Shown here: one piece after another, positions 53,780-63,472 of the stretch
How positions within the stretch are numbered: position 1 is the first letter of the stretch
How the letters are laid out: the number at the start of each line of letters is the position of its first letter
Assembly: GCA_022770365.1 (NCBI GenBank)
Contig: JALEHU010000099.1
Location: forward strand, 1 to 64,000
Direction of reading: 5' to 3'
Length of the DNA: 64,000 nt
Source: Blautia sp.
GTDB lineage: Bacteria; Bacillota; Clostridia; Lachnospirales; Lachnospiraceae
Made by a program: the position numbers and the translations under genes
Notes under the pieces: model-generated
Told to the model about the DNA's origin: nothing
The model's database searches: none
The model's input: only the letters and a program-made list of their open reading frames with translations

Positions 53780-54084
53780 GGATTCTGCTGTGAACTCAAT
53801 ACAGGAACTTCTTCCTGCATCCGGTTATTGTGAATTTCTGTTGCTGCGAACGGAATTCACAGTAACGAATTTCTTACGAGCACATTTATCCAGCCATAAA
53901 CCCCGCAGTTCTTCACAAAAAATTCACACAAAAAATCAAGAAATCAGCCCCAAATTGACCAATACCCTATATAATATAAAAAATACATCTGTTTCGCATC
54001 AGGACTGCCATTTTCTTCATTACACCTCGCGTCACGCAGTTATCCTGTCCGAAACCAAATCAGTACTACATAAAGGAGGAAATT
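53780..54084. other. Gap with inverted repeat upstream of the small membrane protein
   Basis: TGTGAATT ... AATTCACA arms at about 53830-53862 with a 17-base loop. AT-rich sequence with TATAAT-like boxes near 53973 follows. No gene seen. Confidence 0.45.
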
Positions 54085-54795
54085 ATGGACATTAAGTTCA
54101 AAAAGACCACATTAGACGATGATGCTTTAATGTACAATAAATCAAAAGACACCATCACCAGAGAAGAACTCAACCAACTCCCGTTCAAGCAGAAACTGAT
54201 CTATTTCAAAGATTACTATGCCAAGATAACGATCGTTGTGATCGTTATTATAATTGCAGTCATTTCTCTGCTGAACACCACCATTTTTAATCGCTCCACG
54301 TGCATGCTCTCTCTGATCTTACTCAATGGTCAGATGGAAAATTCAGACCCGCTTAGCGAATCTCTCGAAGAATACCTGGAAATCACCAATAAAAATGACT
54401 ATGTATCTGCAGAAGCCTTCAATATTTCCGATTATCAGATGAACATGGCTTATATGACAAGAATCTGGGCCGGAAGTGCCGATATCGTCATCTGTTCCAG
54501 ATCAGATTTTGAAGAACAGTCCGCCAGAGGATATTGTGCAGACTTAAGCGAAACACTTCCTGAAGAAATGTATTCCGCCCTGTCTGATTGTATCATAGAT
54601 GGACAGATAGAAGACATAGATGAAGATGGAAATGTTCTTTCCCGTTCCGACCCGCAGCCTTTCGGCATCGACATTTCTGACAGCAGTGTTCTGGAAGAAT
54701 ACGAAATCTTCTGCCGGGATCCGGTTCTGTTTATTACCGCAAATTCACCAAACCCGGACAATGCGGTGAAGACACTGGCTTATTTTACTGACTGA
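54085..54795 (+). CDS. Single-pass membrane protein of unknown function
   Basis: 236 residues, ATG behind AAGGAGG. Cytoplasmic N-terminus (1-45), one strong helix (about 46-64, ITIVVIVIIIAVISLL), then an extracytoplasmic domain with pairs of acidic residues and the pattern SADIVICSRSDFEEQSARGYCADLSETLP (core ADIVICSRSDFE), which recalls a binding-protein fold in which the protein judges a residue set near the ends. Ends DNAVKTLAYFTD. I do not recognise it; similar proteins are frequent in Lachnospiraceae. Confidence 0.7.
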   Translation: MDIKFKKTTLDDDALMYNKSKDTITREELNQLPFKQKLIYFKDYYAKITIVVIVIIIAVISLLNTTIFNRSTCMLSLILLNGQMENSDPLSESLEEYLEITNKNDYVSAEAFNISDYQMNMAYMTRIWAGSADIVICSRSDFEEQSARGYCADLSETLPEEMYSALSDCIIDGQIEDIDEDGNVLSRSDPQPFGIDISDSSVLEEYEIFCRDPVLFITANSPNPDNAVKTLAYFTD

Positions 54796-54810
54796 ACAAA
54801 CTGAAACCCG

Positions 54811-54856
54811 AAGAGGAGCATGTTTCCCGTTATCTGAGAAACCTGCTCCTCTTTAT
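54811..54856 (+). terminator. Terminator of the small membrane protein gene
   Basis: AAGAGGAGCA and TGCTCCTCTT arms with inner GTTTC/GAAAC pairing, then TTATT. Confidence 0.78.
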
Positions 54857-54948
54857 TCATGATCTATGTGTCGGATACAGTAAGTTATTGCTGTTCTTAT
54901 ACACTGCTGACCTTTGGCTATAATATCCTTCTGTGTACAATCGAAAGC

Positions 54949-56343
54949 TCATGCTCCTGTTTTAGACAATTTACAAATTGTTTCTATATGGACAGTTTCA
55001 CAGAACTGTTCTACGCAGCAGGCCCGTTCCACGCGGTATCCTGCTGCCAGGAATGTTTCCAGATCTCTGGCAAGACTGGTGGCTTTGCAGGAGATATACA
55101 CAATATGATCCACTCCGTATGAGATGATCTTCGGAAGAGCTTTGGGATGGATTCCGTCTCTTGGCGGATCCAGCACGATGACATCCGGCTTTTCGGCAAC
55201 TTCATCCAACACTTTCAGCACATCTCCTGCAATAAAACGGCAGTTCGAAAGCCCGTTGCGCGCAGCGTTTTCTTTTGCTGCTTCCACGGCCTCCTCCACG
55301 ATTTCCACACCGATCACTTCCTTTGCCACAGGTGCCAGAAGCTGGGCTATGGTTCCTGTGCCGCTGTAAAGGTCAAATACTTCCATATCTCTGGTACTTC
55401 CGATATAATCACGAACAATGGAATAAAGCACTTCTGCTGCCAGAGAATTGGGCTGGAAGAAAGAAAATGTACTGATCTTAAACCGCAGCCCGAGGAGTGT
55501 TTCATAAAAATAATCCTGCCCATAAAGAATCCTGGTCTCATCGCTTCTCACCACATCTGAAAGTGAATCGTTGATGATATGCATGATTCCAACAATTCTT
55601 CCCTCCAGCGGAAGGTTCAGCAGCGCTTCCTTCAGAGGCTCCAGGTCATGCTCTTCCTGACTTGTAGTGATCACATGCACCAGAATTTCACCGGTAGTCA
55701 CGCCGCGGCGCAGAAGCAGATGACGAAGATATCCTGTATGCTGCATTTTCCTGTAATAGGAAACACCTCTGTCCCGGAAATAACTCCAGACGCAGGTGAG
55801 GATTTTCGTCATATCCTCGTGAACCAGCCTGCAGTCTCCGGTATTCAGAACATCATAGGTACTTCCCTTCTTGTGAAGCCCCAGGGAAAGTGGTCCGTCT
55901 TTGTACTCATCTCCAAAAGAGAACTCCATCTTATTTCTGTATCCAAACTCGATGGGACTTCCATGGATTCCCTCCCACCAGTAATCCGGCTGACCTTCCC
56001 CATTGGTCTGTCCCCCGGAAATCAGTGCCTGGTCAAGGAGCTCCTTCACCTGCTGTTCCTTCATCTTCAGCTGTTCTTCATAAGGCATGGTCTGATACAT
56101 GCACCCTCCGCAGGCCGGAAAAACACTGCAAACCGGTTCCCGTGTTTCCAGAGGAGACTTTTCCAGTACTTCCAGAAGACGGCCTTCTGCACGACCGGAG
56201 CGTTTTTTATTAATGACAAACCGTATCTTCTGTCCCGGTATTCCGTTTTTAACGATCACTTTCTGTCCATCTATATAAACAAGTCCTTTATTGGGGTACT
56301 CTACTTTTTCTATGATTCCCTCATAAATTTCGCCTTTTTTCAT
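54949..56343 (-). CDS. rlmD: RlmD/TrmA-family RNA (uracil-C5) methyltransferase
   Basis: 464 residues from ATG 56343 behind GGAGG. TRAM domain at 1-60, a [4Fe-4S] Cys set (CSVFPACGGC with a further Cys), SAM motif FDLYSGTGTIAQLLA, motif IV VLDPPRDGIHPKAL and catalytic Cys in YISCKATSLARDL. Family members methylate U747 or U1939 of 23S rRNA, or tRNA U54; the exact target cannot be told from sequence alone. Confidence 0.9.
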   Translation of the reverse strand: MKKGEIYEGIIEKVEYPNKGLVYIDGQKVIVKNGIPGQKIRFVINKKRSGRAEGRLLEVLEKSPLETREPVCSVFPACGGCMYQTMPYEEQLKMKEQQVKELLDQALISGGQTNGEGQPDYWWEGIHGSPIEFGYRNKMEFSFGDEYKDGPLSLGLHKKGSTYDVLNTGDCRLVHEDMTKILTCVWSYFRDRGVSYYRKMQHTGYLRHLLLRRGVTTGEILVHVITTSQEEHDLEPLKEALLNLPLEGRIVGIMHIINDSLSDVVRSDETRILYGQDYFYETLLGLRFKISTFSFFQPNSLAAEVLYSIVRDYIGSTRDMEVFDLYSGTGTIAQLLAPVAKEVIGVEIVEEAVEAAKENAARNGLSNCRFIAGDVLKVLDEVAEKPDVIVLDPPRDGIHPKALPKIISYGVDHIVYISCKATSLARDLETFLAAGYRVERACCVEQFCETVHIETICKLSKTGA

Positions 56344-56408
56344 AATTCCTCCGTTTTCATCCATCGGTTTCACAAAAATAGCTCCGGTATCTGCCGGAGC
56401 CATGTTGT

Positions 56409-56633
56409 TTATTCTTCCTCTTCGTCTTCGAAATAATCATCAAAATCATCATCAAAGTCTTCTTCGAAATCTTCCAGATAATCCGGTGCGAAGAAATGGT
56501 ATACTGCAAATGCGATTCCTGCAACTGCTGCTACAGCACCGATGATTGCCAGCACCCAGAGGACTGTATTTTTCTCTTTTTCTTCTTCTTTTTTCTTTAA
56601 TGCATTCAATAAATCTTCAATTTTAATATTCAT
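56409..56633 (-). CDS. Small single-helix membrane protein with acidic tail
   Basis: 74 residues. Basic/acidic N-terminal helix (LLNALKKKEEEKEK), one membrane helix (VLWVLAIIGAVAAVAGIAFAV), and a tail with 18 Asp/Glu. Common next to rlmD-type genes in Lachnospiraceae; function unknown. Confidence 0.72.
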   Translation of the reverse strand: MNIKIEDLLNALKKKEEEKEKNTVLWVLAIIGAVAAVAGIAFAVYHFFAPDYLEDFEEDFDDDFDDYFEDEEEE

Positions 56634-56830
56634 AACTGCACCATCCTCTCATAATTCTAAACGGCAGAGCATCTGTCAGGTCTTCTATTCTGTTCTGTCT
56701 GCCGCTTGGCGGCCTGACAACCGGCCGATTTGATTATGTTCTATATTATACCACTACCGCACAGATTTTACCATAACTAATCGAATTTTTCATATAATTC
56801 TGATGAGTCTTTCTCCTCCTACTTCGGCAG

Positions 56831-59062
56831 TCAGATTTTTTTCAGCTTCGCAAAACCAGCGAACATTTTTTTCACTCCATATCTGTCAAACTCCACCGTT
56901 ACCTCAAAATCACGTCCGCCTTCCACGATACTCTTCACGATTCCCACACCGAATTTTACATGCCGTACAGTATCCCCTACATCATATTCCAGAGATGAAG
57001 GTTTTGTCACTTTGAACTGCTTCGGATCAAAGGCTTTTGCGTGGAATGCCATTTTCATCTGGGCATAACTGCTCTTTGCCGGGATCACTTCCTCAAGCTT
57101 CGGCTTCTTCTCCTGGATCTTATGTCCCAGATCCACCAGTTCCCGTGGAATTTCCCGCACAAAACGGGATACCCGGTTGTATTGTGTCTCCCCGCGGATC
57201 ATTCTCTGCTGGGCAGCTGTGAGCGTCAGATCCTTCATTGCTCTTGTAATACCCACATAGCACAGCCTGCGCTCCTCTTCCATATCGGAGAGTTCCCCGC
57301 TTGAGATACTCATATAACTTGGAAAAATCCCGTCTTCCATTCCCGCCAGAAATACATGGGGAAACTCCAGTCCCTTGGCGCTGTGGAGTGTCATAAGCAG
57401 CACATAATCCTGATCCGGATCCACGGTATCAATATCCGCGATCAGCGCGATCTCCTCCAGAAATCCGGAAAGAGTCGCAGGCTGGTTCATCTCCTCCATT
57501 GTCTCTGCATAAGTGACAGTCTTGGAGATCAGTTCATCGATATTTTCGATTCTGGCCCTGGATTCGTCCGTATCCTCTGCCTTCAGTTCCTCCACATAAC
57601 CGGTCAGGTCAATGATTTCTTCCAGCAGTTCCTTTACGGAATATGCCTCAGCCTTGCTCTTCAGCGACTGGATAAAGGTCACAAATCCATCAATCTTACT
57701 CAGGCTTCTTCCAATAGACGGAACTTCTTCCGCCACACGCAGAGCATCATAAAAGCTGATATCCATCTGATCCGCATAATCCTGAACTCTGTTCACAGTT
57801 GTGGCTCCGATTCCTCTCTTCGGTACATTAAGGATCCTCTTCACAGCCAGATCATCCTGCACATTATCAATGGTCTTGAGGTAACACAAAAGATCTTTGA
57901 TTTCCTTTCGGGCATAGAAATTTACGCCTCCCACCAGTTTATACGGAATATTGGCAAGCAGGCATTTTTCTTCAAACAGTCGTGACTGGGCATTGGTACG
58001 GTAAAGGATCGCGCAGTCCCGGTAATGATATTTGCCCTCTCTGTGCTCTTTGGATATTTCCCCCACAATATATTCCGCTTCCTCAAATCCATTCAGGAAC
58101 TGGCGGAACTGAACCATGGAACCTTCCTCGTTTTCGGTCCAGAGGCGCTTGGGTTTACGCTCCGTGTTATTGCTGATCACTTCGTTGGCTGCATTCAGGA
58201 TGTTCTGAGTGGAACGGTAATTCTGCTCCAGACGGATCACCTTTGCATCCGGAAAAACACGCTCAAATCCAAGAATATTGCCTATATTTGCTCCGCGGAA
58301 TTTATAAATGGACTGATCATCATCACCTACAACACAAAGATTCTCATACCTGGAGGCAAGCAGACTCACCATCTTGAACTGTACCGTATTGGTATCCTGA
58401 TACTCATCCACCATAATATATCTGAAACGTTCCTGATAATATTCCAGCACGTCCCCGCAATTCTGAAAAAGCTCTACAGTCTTCACCAGCAGATCATCAA
58501 AATCCAGCGCGTTGTTCTTACGCAGGGATGCCTGATATTCCCGGTAAACGCCTGCCACTTTCCGCTGATTGAAGTCACTTCCCGCGTTCATCTCCATCTC
58601 ATCCGGCGTGATCAGTTCATCTTTGGCGTGGGAAATCTGCGCAAGCAGGGACCGTTCTTTATACACCTTGGTGTCAATATCCAGTCGCCTGCAGATGTCT
58701 TTCATCAGCGTCTTCTGGTCATCCGCATCATAGATGGCAAAATTATTGTCATAACCCAGCCTGTCTATGTATCTGCGCAGGATCCGCACACAGGTGGAAT
58801 GAAAAGTGGATACCCAGATGCTCTCCGCACCGAATCCCACGATCTTATCTACTCTCTCCCTCATCTCCTGAGCCGCTTTATTTGTAAAAGTAATTGCCAG
58901 AATGTTCCATGGGTTCACGCCTTTTTCCTCGATCAGATACGCGATCCTGTGAGTCAGCACTCTGGTCTTGCCCGAACCGGCTCCCGCCAGGATCAGCAGC
59001 GGTCCTTCCGTGTGGAAGACCGCTTCCTGCTGCCGGTCATTTAATGTATCATATATGCTCAT
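56831..59062 (-). CDS. pcrA: ATP-dependent DNA helicase PcrA/UvrD
   Basis: 743 residues, ATG behind AAGGAGA. SF1A helicase motifs: Q motif LNDRQQEAV, I GAGSGKTRVL, Ia ITFTNKAAQEMR, II VDEYQDTN, III VGDDDQSIYKFRGA, IV LEQNYRSTQNIL, V MTLHSAKGLEF, VI YVGITRA. A Tudor-like end domain (DVGDTVRHVKFGVGIV) binds RNA polymerase in Bacillus PcrA. Acts in repair and clearing of replication forks. Confidence 0.95.
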   Translation of the reverse strand: MSIYDTLNDRQQEAVFHTEGPLLILAGAGSGKTRVLTHRIAYLIEEKGVNPWNILAITFTNKAAQEMRERVDKIVGFGAESIWVSTFHSTCVRILRRYIDRLGYDNNFAIYDADDQKTLMKDICRRLDIDTKVYKERSLLAQISHAKDELITPDEMEMNAGSDFNQRKVAGVYREYQASLRKNNALDFDDLLVKTVELFQNCGDVLEYYQERFRYIMVDEYQDTNTVQFKMVSLLASRYENLCVVGDDDQSIYKFRGANIGNILGFERVFPDAKVIRLEQNYRSTQNILNAANEVISNNTERKPKRLWTENEEGSMVQFRQFLNGFEEAEYIVGEISKEHREGKYHYRDCAILYRTNAQSRLFEEKCLLANIPYKLVGGVNFYARKEIKDLLCYLKTIDNVQDDLAVKRILNVPKRGIGATTVNRVQDYADQMDISFYDALRVAEEVPSIGRSLSKIDGFVTFIQSLKSKAEAYSVKELLEEIIDLTGYVEELKAEDTDESRARIENIDELISKTVTYAETMEEMNQPATLSGFLEEIALIADIDTVDPDQDYVLLMTLHSAKGLEFPHVFLAGMEDGIFPSYMSISSGELSDMEEERRLCYVGITRAMKDLTLTAAQQRMIRGETQYNRVSRFVREIPRELVDLGHKIQEKKPKLEEVIPAKSSYAQMKMAFHAKAFDPKQFKVTKPSSLEYDVGDTVRHVKFGVGIVKSIVEGGRDFEVTVEFDRYGVKKMFAGFAKLKKI

Positions 59063-59182
59063 ATTTTAAATTCTCCTTATCACAATGCTGCCGAAACAAA
59101 AGCTCATTAATAATTATAACATGGCACGCACACATCTCACAAGCACAACCGCACAGACGTTTTGTTTTTCTTCTCTCCAGCT

Positions 59183-59250
59183 AAAAGGACCCCCATGCAA
59201 AGACAGTATCCCCAATCGGAGAACTCCTGCTTTACACGGAGGTCCTTTTC
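59183..59250. terminator. Terminator-like hairpin between pcrA and the alpha-galactosidase gene
   Basis: AAAAGGACC and GGTCCTTTT arms with a 48-base loop; T-runs on both sides. It would end the alpha-galactosidase transcript. Confidence 0.65.
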
Positions 59251-59303
59251 AACTATATCAAATCTGAGAGAAGGGCTGATTCAATCGGATGCACTTTTTT
59301 GCA

Positions 59304-61496
59304 TCACTTTTCCAGCACAAAATGGAAATTCCAGCTCTGGTATTCACCCCTGAATGCCGGAAGGCGGAAACCTCCGTACATCAGAGCTGCACCCAGATAC
59401 CGTTCACCATTCATCACATAGAACTTATCTTCAAGAAGTCCGCGCAGTTTCACATAAACCGGAGCTGCGTTCGGATATGTCTTCACGGAAACAGCACTCA
59501 CCAGAGCCTCGCTTCCGTCCTCTGCGGCAAATTCCCATACAGTAAATGCTTCATCCCTGTACGGATCTGTAATTCTGTAATACTTTCCATCCTGGATCAG
59601 GTCATAATATCCTTTGTATACCCGGATCTGTTCACGGATTTCCGTTTTCTCTTCTTCGGACAGCTTCATGGGATCCAGCTCATAGCCAAATGTTCCTGCC
59701 ATGGCAACGGTTGCTCTTGTCGCAATTGGTGTCTTTCTTCCTGTCTGATGATTCGGGCTGGCAGATACATGAGAGCCCACTGCACTGATCGGGTAAGCGA
59801 AAGAAGTTCCGTACTGGATCTTCAGTCTCTCAATGGCATCGGTATCGTCGCTGCACCAGATCTGCGGGCTGTAATACAGCATGCCGGCATCGAATCGTCC
59901 GCCGCCGCCGCTGCAGCCTTCCAGCAGTATATTCGGGTAACGGTTTATAAGTTTTTCCAGAAAATCATAAAGTCCCAGCACATATCTGTGGCAGATTTCT
60001 CCCTGTCTGTGTGCAGGAAGCGCTGCACTGAAAATATCCGTAATATTGCGGTTGAAATCCCATTTCAGATAATCAATTTCCGCATGATCCAGAACTTCAC
60101 ACATCTGTGCAAATACATGATCACGCACATCCTGTCTTGAGAAATCCAGCACCAGCTGATATCTGCCGCGGACAGGTTTTCTTCCGGGGATCTGGAACGC
60201 CCAGTCAGGATGCTCACGGTAAAGGTCACTGTCCTCGGAAACGCATTCCGGCTCGAACCAGATTCCGAACTTCAGTCCAAGCCCGTGAATCCGTTCTGAC
60301 AGTTTACCGAGAGTGCAGCCAAGCTTCTTTTCATTGACATACCAATCACCAAGTCCGCTGAAATCGTCATCTCTTTTGCCGAACCAGCCGTCATCCATGA
60401 CAAAAAGCTCCACACCCAGAGCCGCAGCTTCTTTTGCCATTTCCACAAGCTTATCACCGGTAAAATCAAAATACGTGCCCTCCCAGTTATTCATAAGGAC
60501 AGGCCTTCTTGCCTTCTTATATTTACCTCTGCACAGATTATTGCGGTACGCGTAATGATAAATCTGAGACATTTTTTCAAATCCGCCGCAGCTGTATACC
60601 ATAGCTGCTTCCGGTGTCCAGAAATCATCTCCCGCCTTCAGTTCAAAATCAAAATTATCCGGATGAATTCCCATGACCACTCTGGTCTGATTTGCCTGAT
60701 CAAGCTCCGCCTCTGCAAGGAAGTTTCCGCTGTACAGAAGAGAGAATCCGTAGCATTCTCCCTGTGTTTCTCCGGTACGGTGATCTGCAAGGATCACAAA
60801 CGGATTATAGTGATGGCTGGATGCGCCTCTGACACTGCCTACCGACTGCAGACCATGATGTACCGGTGTGCGGGAAAGCTGGCGCTCCATTTCATGTTTT
60901 CCGTAAAAAGTCATCCAGTCATAAGAACCATAAATCTGATCCAGACACATGGATGCAGCTTTTTCCAGATAAACCGGCTGCGCTGTGCGGTTTTCAATTC
61001 GAACAGCTCTGGTGATCATATCCAGATTTTCCATAACGCCGTAATATAAATGTACAAAAATATCTTCTGCTTTATCCTTCAGGGTCACCACAAGAGTCTT
61101 TGCGCTGTCGCCTTCCTGCGCATAAACAGCCGGCATTCCCGGAATTGTATATTTCCCTTCCAGAATTTCACAATTCTCATATCGGAGATCCAGGACACGG
61201 CAGCCACCGGCACCGCGGATTCTAAGTGCACTGGTCCGATAATCACCGGTTCCAAAGCAGGAATACTCCTGCGGCAGAATTTCCGTAGAATACGTTCTGT
61301 TTTTTTCAGCATCATATGGATTTGCGGCAAATCCACGATCTTTGCAGTAAATCAGATATGAATAGTCCGTATTCTCTGTCTTTCTTCCATAATATGTATG
61401 CAACAGAACTCCCAGATCATCTTTTTTCATTTGATACATACTGTTTTTGGTATACAATGTAAACAAAGCTTTTTTCTCATCAAATACTACTGCCAT
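59304..61496 (-). CDS. GH36 alpha-galactosidase
   Basis: 730 residues from ATG 61496 behind AAGGAG. Intracellular, no signal. GH36 landmarks: SSHHYNPFVILADHRTGE, MNNWEGTYFDFT, FVMDDGWFGKRDDD, nucleophile Asp in YLKWDFNRNI and acid/base Asp in WCSDDTDAIERL. It releases galactose from raffinose, stachyose and melibiose taken up by the cell. Divergent from an AraC regulator that probably controls it. Confidence 0.93.
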   Translation of the reverse strand: MAVVFDEKKALFTLYTKNSMYQMKKDDLGVLLHTYYGRKTENTDYSYLIYCKDRGFAANPYDAEKNRTYSTEILPQEYSCFGTGDYRTSALRIRGAGGCRVLDLRYENCEILEGKYTIPGMPAVYAQEGDSAKTLVVTLKDKAEDIFVHLYYGVMENLDMITRAVRIENRTAQPVYLEKAASMCLDQIYGSYDWMTFYGKHEMERQLSRTPVHHGLQSVGSVRGASSHHYNPFVILADHRTGETQGECYGFSLLYSGNFLAEAELDQANQTRVVMGIHPDNFDFELKAGDDFWTPEAAMVYSCGGFEKMSQIYHYAYRNNLCRGKYKKARRPVLMNNWEGTYFDFTGDKLVEMAKEAAALGVELFVMDDGWFGKRDDDFSGLGDWYVNEKKLGCTLGKLSERIHGLGLKFGIWFEPECVSEDSDLYREHPDWAFQIPGRKPVRGRYQLVLDFSRQDVRDHVFAQMCEVLDHAEIDYLKWDFNRNITDIFSAALPAHRQGEICHRYVLGLYDFLEKLINRYPNILLEGCSGGGGRFDAGMLYYSPQIWCSDDTDAIERLKIQYGTSFAYPISAVGSHVSASPNHQTGRKTPIATRATVAMAGTFGYELDPMKLSEEEKTEIREQIRVYKGYYDLIQDGKYYRITDPYRDEAFTVWEFAAEDGSEALVSAVSVKTYPNAAPVYVKLRGLLEDKFYVMNGERYLGAALMYGGFRLPAFRGEYQSWNFHFVLEK

Positions 61497-61539
61497 GATC
61501 CTTCTCCTTTTCTTTATATCATATCGCTCTTTTTGTAAA

Positions 61540-61568
61540 ATTCTACCACGCTTATCCAAAATCGTAAA
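61540..61568 (-). promoter_or_regulatory. Promoter of the alpha-galactosidase gene
   Basis: TTTACG (61563-61568), 17-base spacer, TAGAAT (61540-61545) on the minus strand. The weak -35 fits an activator-dependent promoter. Confidence 0.5.
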
Positions 61569-61619
61569 TACTTGAATGGATTTATTTTTATACCTGTTTG
61601 CTATTTTTCACGAATATAG

Positions 61620-61649
61620 TTGAAGTATGTACTAATTCGGGTATATAAT
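61620..61649 (+). promoter_or_regulatory. Promoter of the AraC regulator gene
   Basis: TTGAAG (61620-61625), 18-base spacer, TATAAT (61644-61649). Confidence 0.65.
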
Positions 61650-61742
61650 GTAGAAAAGCTTTTTATTTTCAGTGATTTTATACAAATACATCATATTTTT
61701 TTATAGAACATTACCATTTTTTTCTCACAGGAGGGCGAAAAT

Positions 61743-62603
61743 ATGCCGGATCTATTATTCCATGTATTTTCTGATGAACGTTTTATGGACCTGACTTTGT
61801 ATCAGTTCGGGTATGAAAAATGCCGTCCGCTCCATTCTTACGGGCCATTTATACGAAACAACTACCTTTTTCACTATGTGATTTCCGGTCATGGAACCCT
61901 GCTCACAGATGATACCCACAATCATTCCAAGGAGTATAAGATCGGCCCGGGCTCCGGTTTTCTCATTGAGCCAGGAAGGATCAACTCCTATTACGCAGAC
62001 CGTGAAGATCCCTGGGAATATACATGGATTGAATTTGGAGGTCTCCGGGCAAAAGAAATACTGGAAAGTTCCGGACTTTCTTCAGAAGAACCGGTTTTTT
62101 GTCCCATTTCCGCTGATGATGGAGAACGTATAAAAAATGAACTTCTCTATCTTTCCACTCACGGGCAGGAATCGTCACTTCACCTCATCGGACATCTGTA
62201 CCTTATTCTGGATGCTGTCCAGCGTGGTTCCTCCAGGAAACGCACCGTTCAGGGCGGCAGTCTGTCCAAATTTTACACAAAAGAGGCAGTCACATTCATT
62301 GAACAGAATTATGCCTTTCCCATCACTGTTGAGGACATGGCAGGCCGCTGTAAACTGGACAGAAGCTATTTCGGCAAAATCTTCAGAGAAACCATGGGAC
62401 AGTCTCCCCAGGAATTCCTTATTCGTTATCGTATGTCCAAAGCTGCGGAACTTTTAAAAATCACAGATCTTTCCATTGGTGAAATAAGTATTCGGGTGGG
62501 CTATCCCAATCAGCTTCATTTTTCCCGTGCATTCAAAAAAGTATTCTGTGAATCTCCAAGAGCATACCGTCAGAATAATAAAATTTTAAAAGAAAATCGT
62601 TGA
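61743..62603 (+). CDS. AraC-family regulator (RafR/MsmR-like)
   Basis: 286 residues, ATG behind AGGAGGG. N-terminal cupin sensor (FHYVISGHGTLLTDD, GFLIEPGRINSYYADREDPWEYTWIEFGG in part) and C-terminal double helix-turn-helix: TVEDMAGRCKLDRSYFGKIFRE and SIGEISIRVGYPNQLHFSRAFKK. Typical of regulators of sugar genes; its partner is the divergent alpha-galactosidase. Confidence 0.88.
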   Translation: MPDLLFHVFSDERFMDLTLYQFGYEKCRPLHSYGPFIRNNYLFHYVISGHGTLLTDDTHNHSKEYKIGPGSGFLIEPGRINSYYADREDPWEYTWIEFGGLRAKEILESSGLSSEEPVFCPISADDGERIKNELLYLSTHGQESSLHLIGHLYLILDAVQRGSSRKRTVQGGSLSKFYTKEAVTFIEQNYAFPITVEDMAGRCKLDRSYFGKIFRETMGQSPQEFLIRYRMSKAAELLKITDLSIGEISIRVGYPNQLHFSRAFKKVFCESPRAYRQNNKILKENR

Positions 62604-62662
62604 CAAAAATATTTACAAGTAGTTTCGAGAACTATATAATAGAGACCAGAGGTGATGAACAG

Positions 62663-63307
62663 ATGACAATCGATACAAAAGACATGATCAACAGTATCCT
62701 GGACAGTGTTTCCAGGATTGACTATATCAAACCGGAGGACCTGCCTAATATTGATCTTTATATGGATCAGGTGACTACTTTTATGGAATCCCAGCTTGCC
62801 TCCACCAAACGTTATCCGGAAGACAAGATTCTAACCAAAACCATGATCAATAATTACGCCAAGAATAATCTGCTGCCTTCCCCGGAGAAGAAACGCTACT
62901 CCAAAGAGCATCTTCTTCTGCTGATTTTCATTTACTATTTCAAAAATATTCTTTCCATTAATGATATCCAGACTCTTCTGAATCCCATTACAGAAAAATA
63001 TTTCAAATCAACAGAAGAAAAAGATCTGACCTATATCTATAATGAAGTATTCAGCCTGGAAAAGAACCGTATTGAATCCCTCAAAAAAGATTTACTGAAA
63101 AGTTATCATATGGCAGAAGGAACCTTTGCAGACGCCTCCGAAGAAGATAAGCAGTTCCTGAAGATATTTTCCTTCATATGTCAGCTCAGCTTCGATGTTT
63201 ATGTCAAGAAAATGCTCATTGAACATCTGATCGATGATATGCGCCCGGATGAGCCTTCCGGCAAACACCGCAAAGAAAAACCTCCAAAACCGCGCAAAGA
63301 AAAATAA
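62663..63307 (+). CDS. DUF1836 domain protein
   Basis: 214 residues from ATG 62663 behind GAGGTGAT. DUF1836 core at about 35-140: TKTMINNYAKNNLLPSPEKKRYSKEHLL resembles a MerR-like winged helix (core NNYAKNNLLP, YSKEHLL). Helical C-terminus ends in a Lys/Pro-rich tail. Likely a DNA-binding or adaptor protein; target unknown. Confidence 0.8.
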   Translation: MTIDTKDMINSILDSVSRIDYIKPEDLPNIDLYMDQVTTFMESQLASTKRYPEDKILTKTMINNYAKNNLLPSPEKKRYSKEHLLLLIFIYYFKNILSINDIQTLLNPITEKYFKSTEEKDLTYIYNEVFSLEKNRIESLKKDLLKSYHMAEGTFADASEEDKQFLKIFSFICQLSFDVYVKKMLIEHLIDDMRPDEPSGKHRKEKPPKPRKEK

Positions 63308-63340
63308 GTGCAGTGCATCCAGGGTGAAACTGTAAGGAAA

Positions 63341-63388
63341 ATAATAAAATCATCAATTTCACAGAAAACAATAAAATCGTCAATTTCA
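63341..63388. repeat. Short direct repeat before the last gene
   Basis: AATAAAATCATCAATTTCA and AATAAAATCGTCAATTTCA, 27 bases apart (63343-63361, 63370-63388); possible regulator sites of the downstream gene. Confidence 0.5.
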
Positions 63389-63472
63389 TATTGATTTGTA
63401 AAAAGAAATATGTTAAACTCCCTTACTGACAAGACAGTTGTAAAATCACTATGTCAAAGAGGGAGTTTTCAT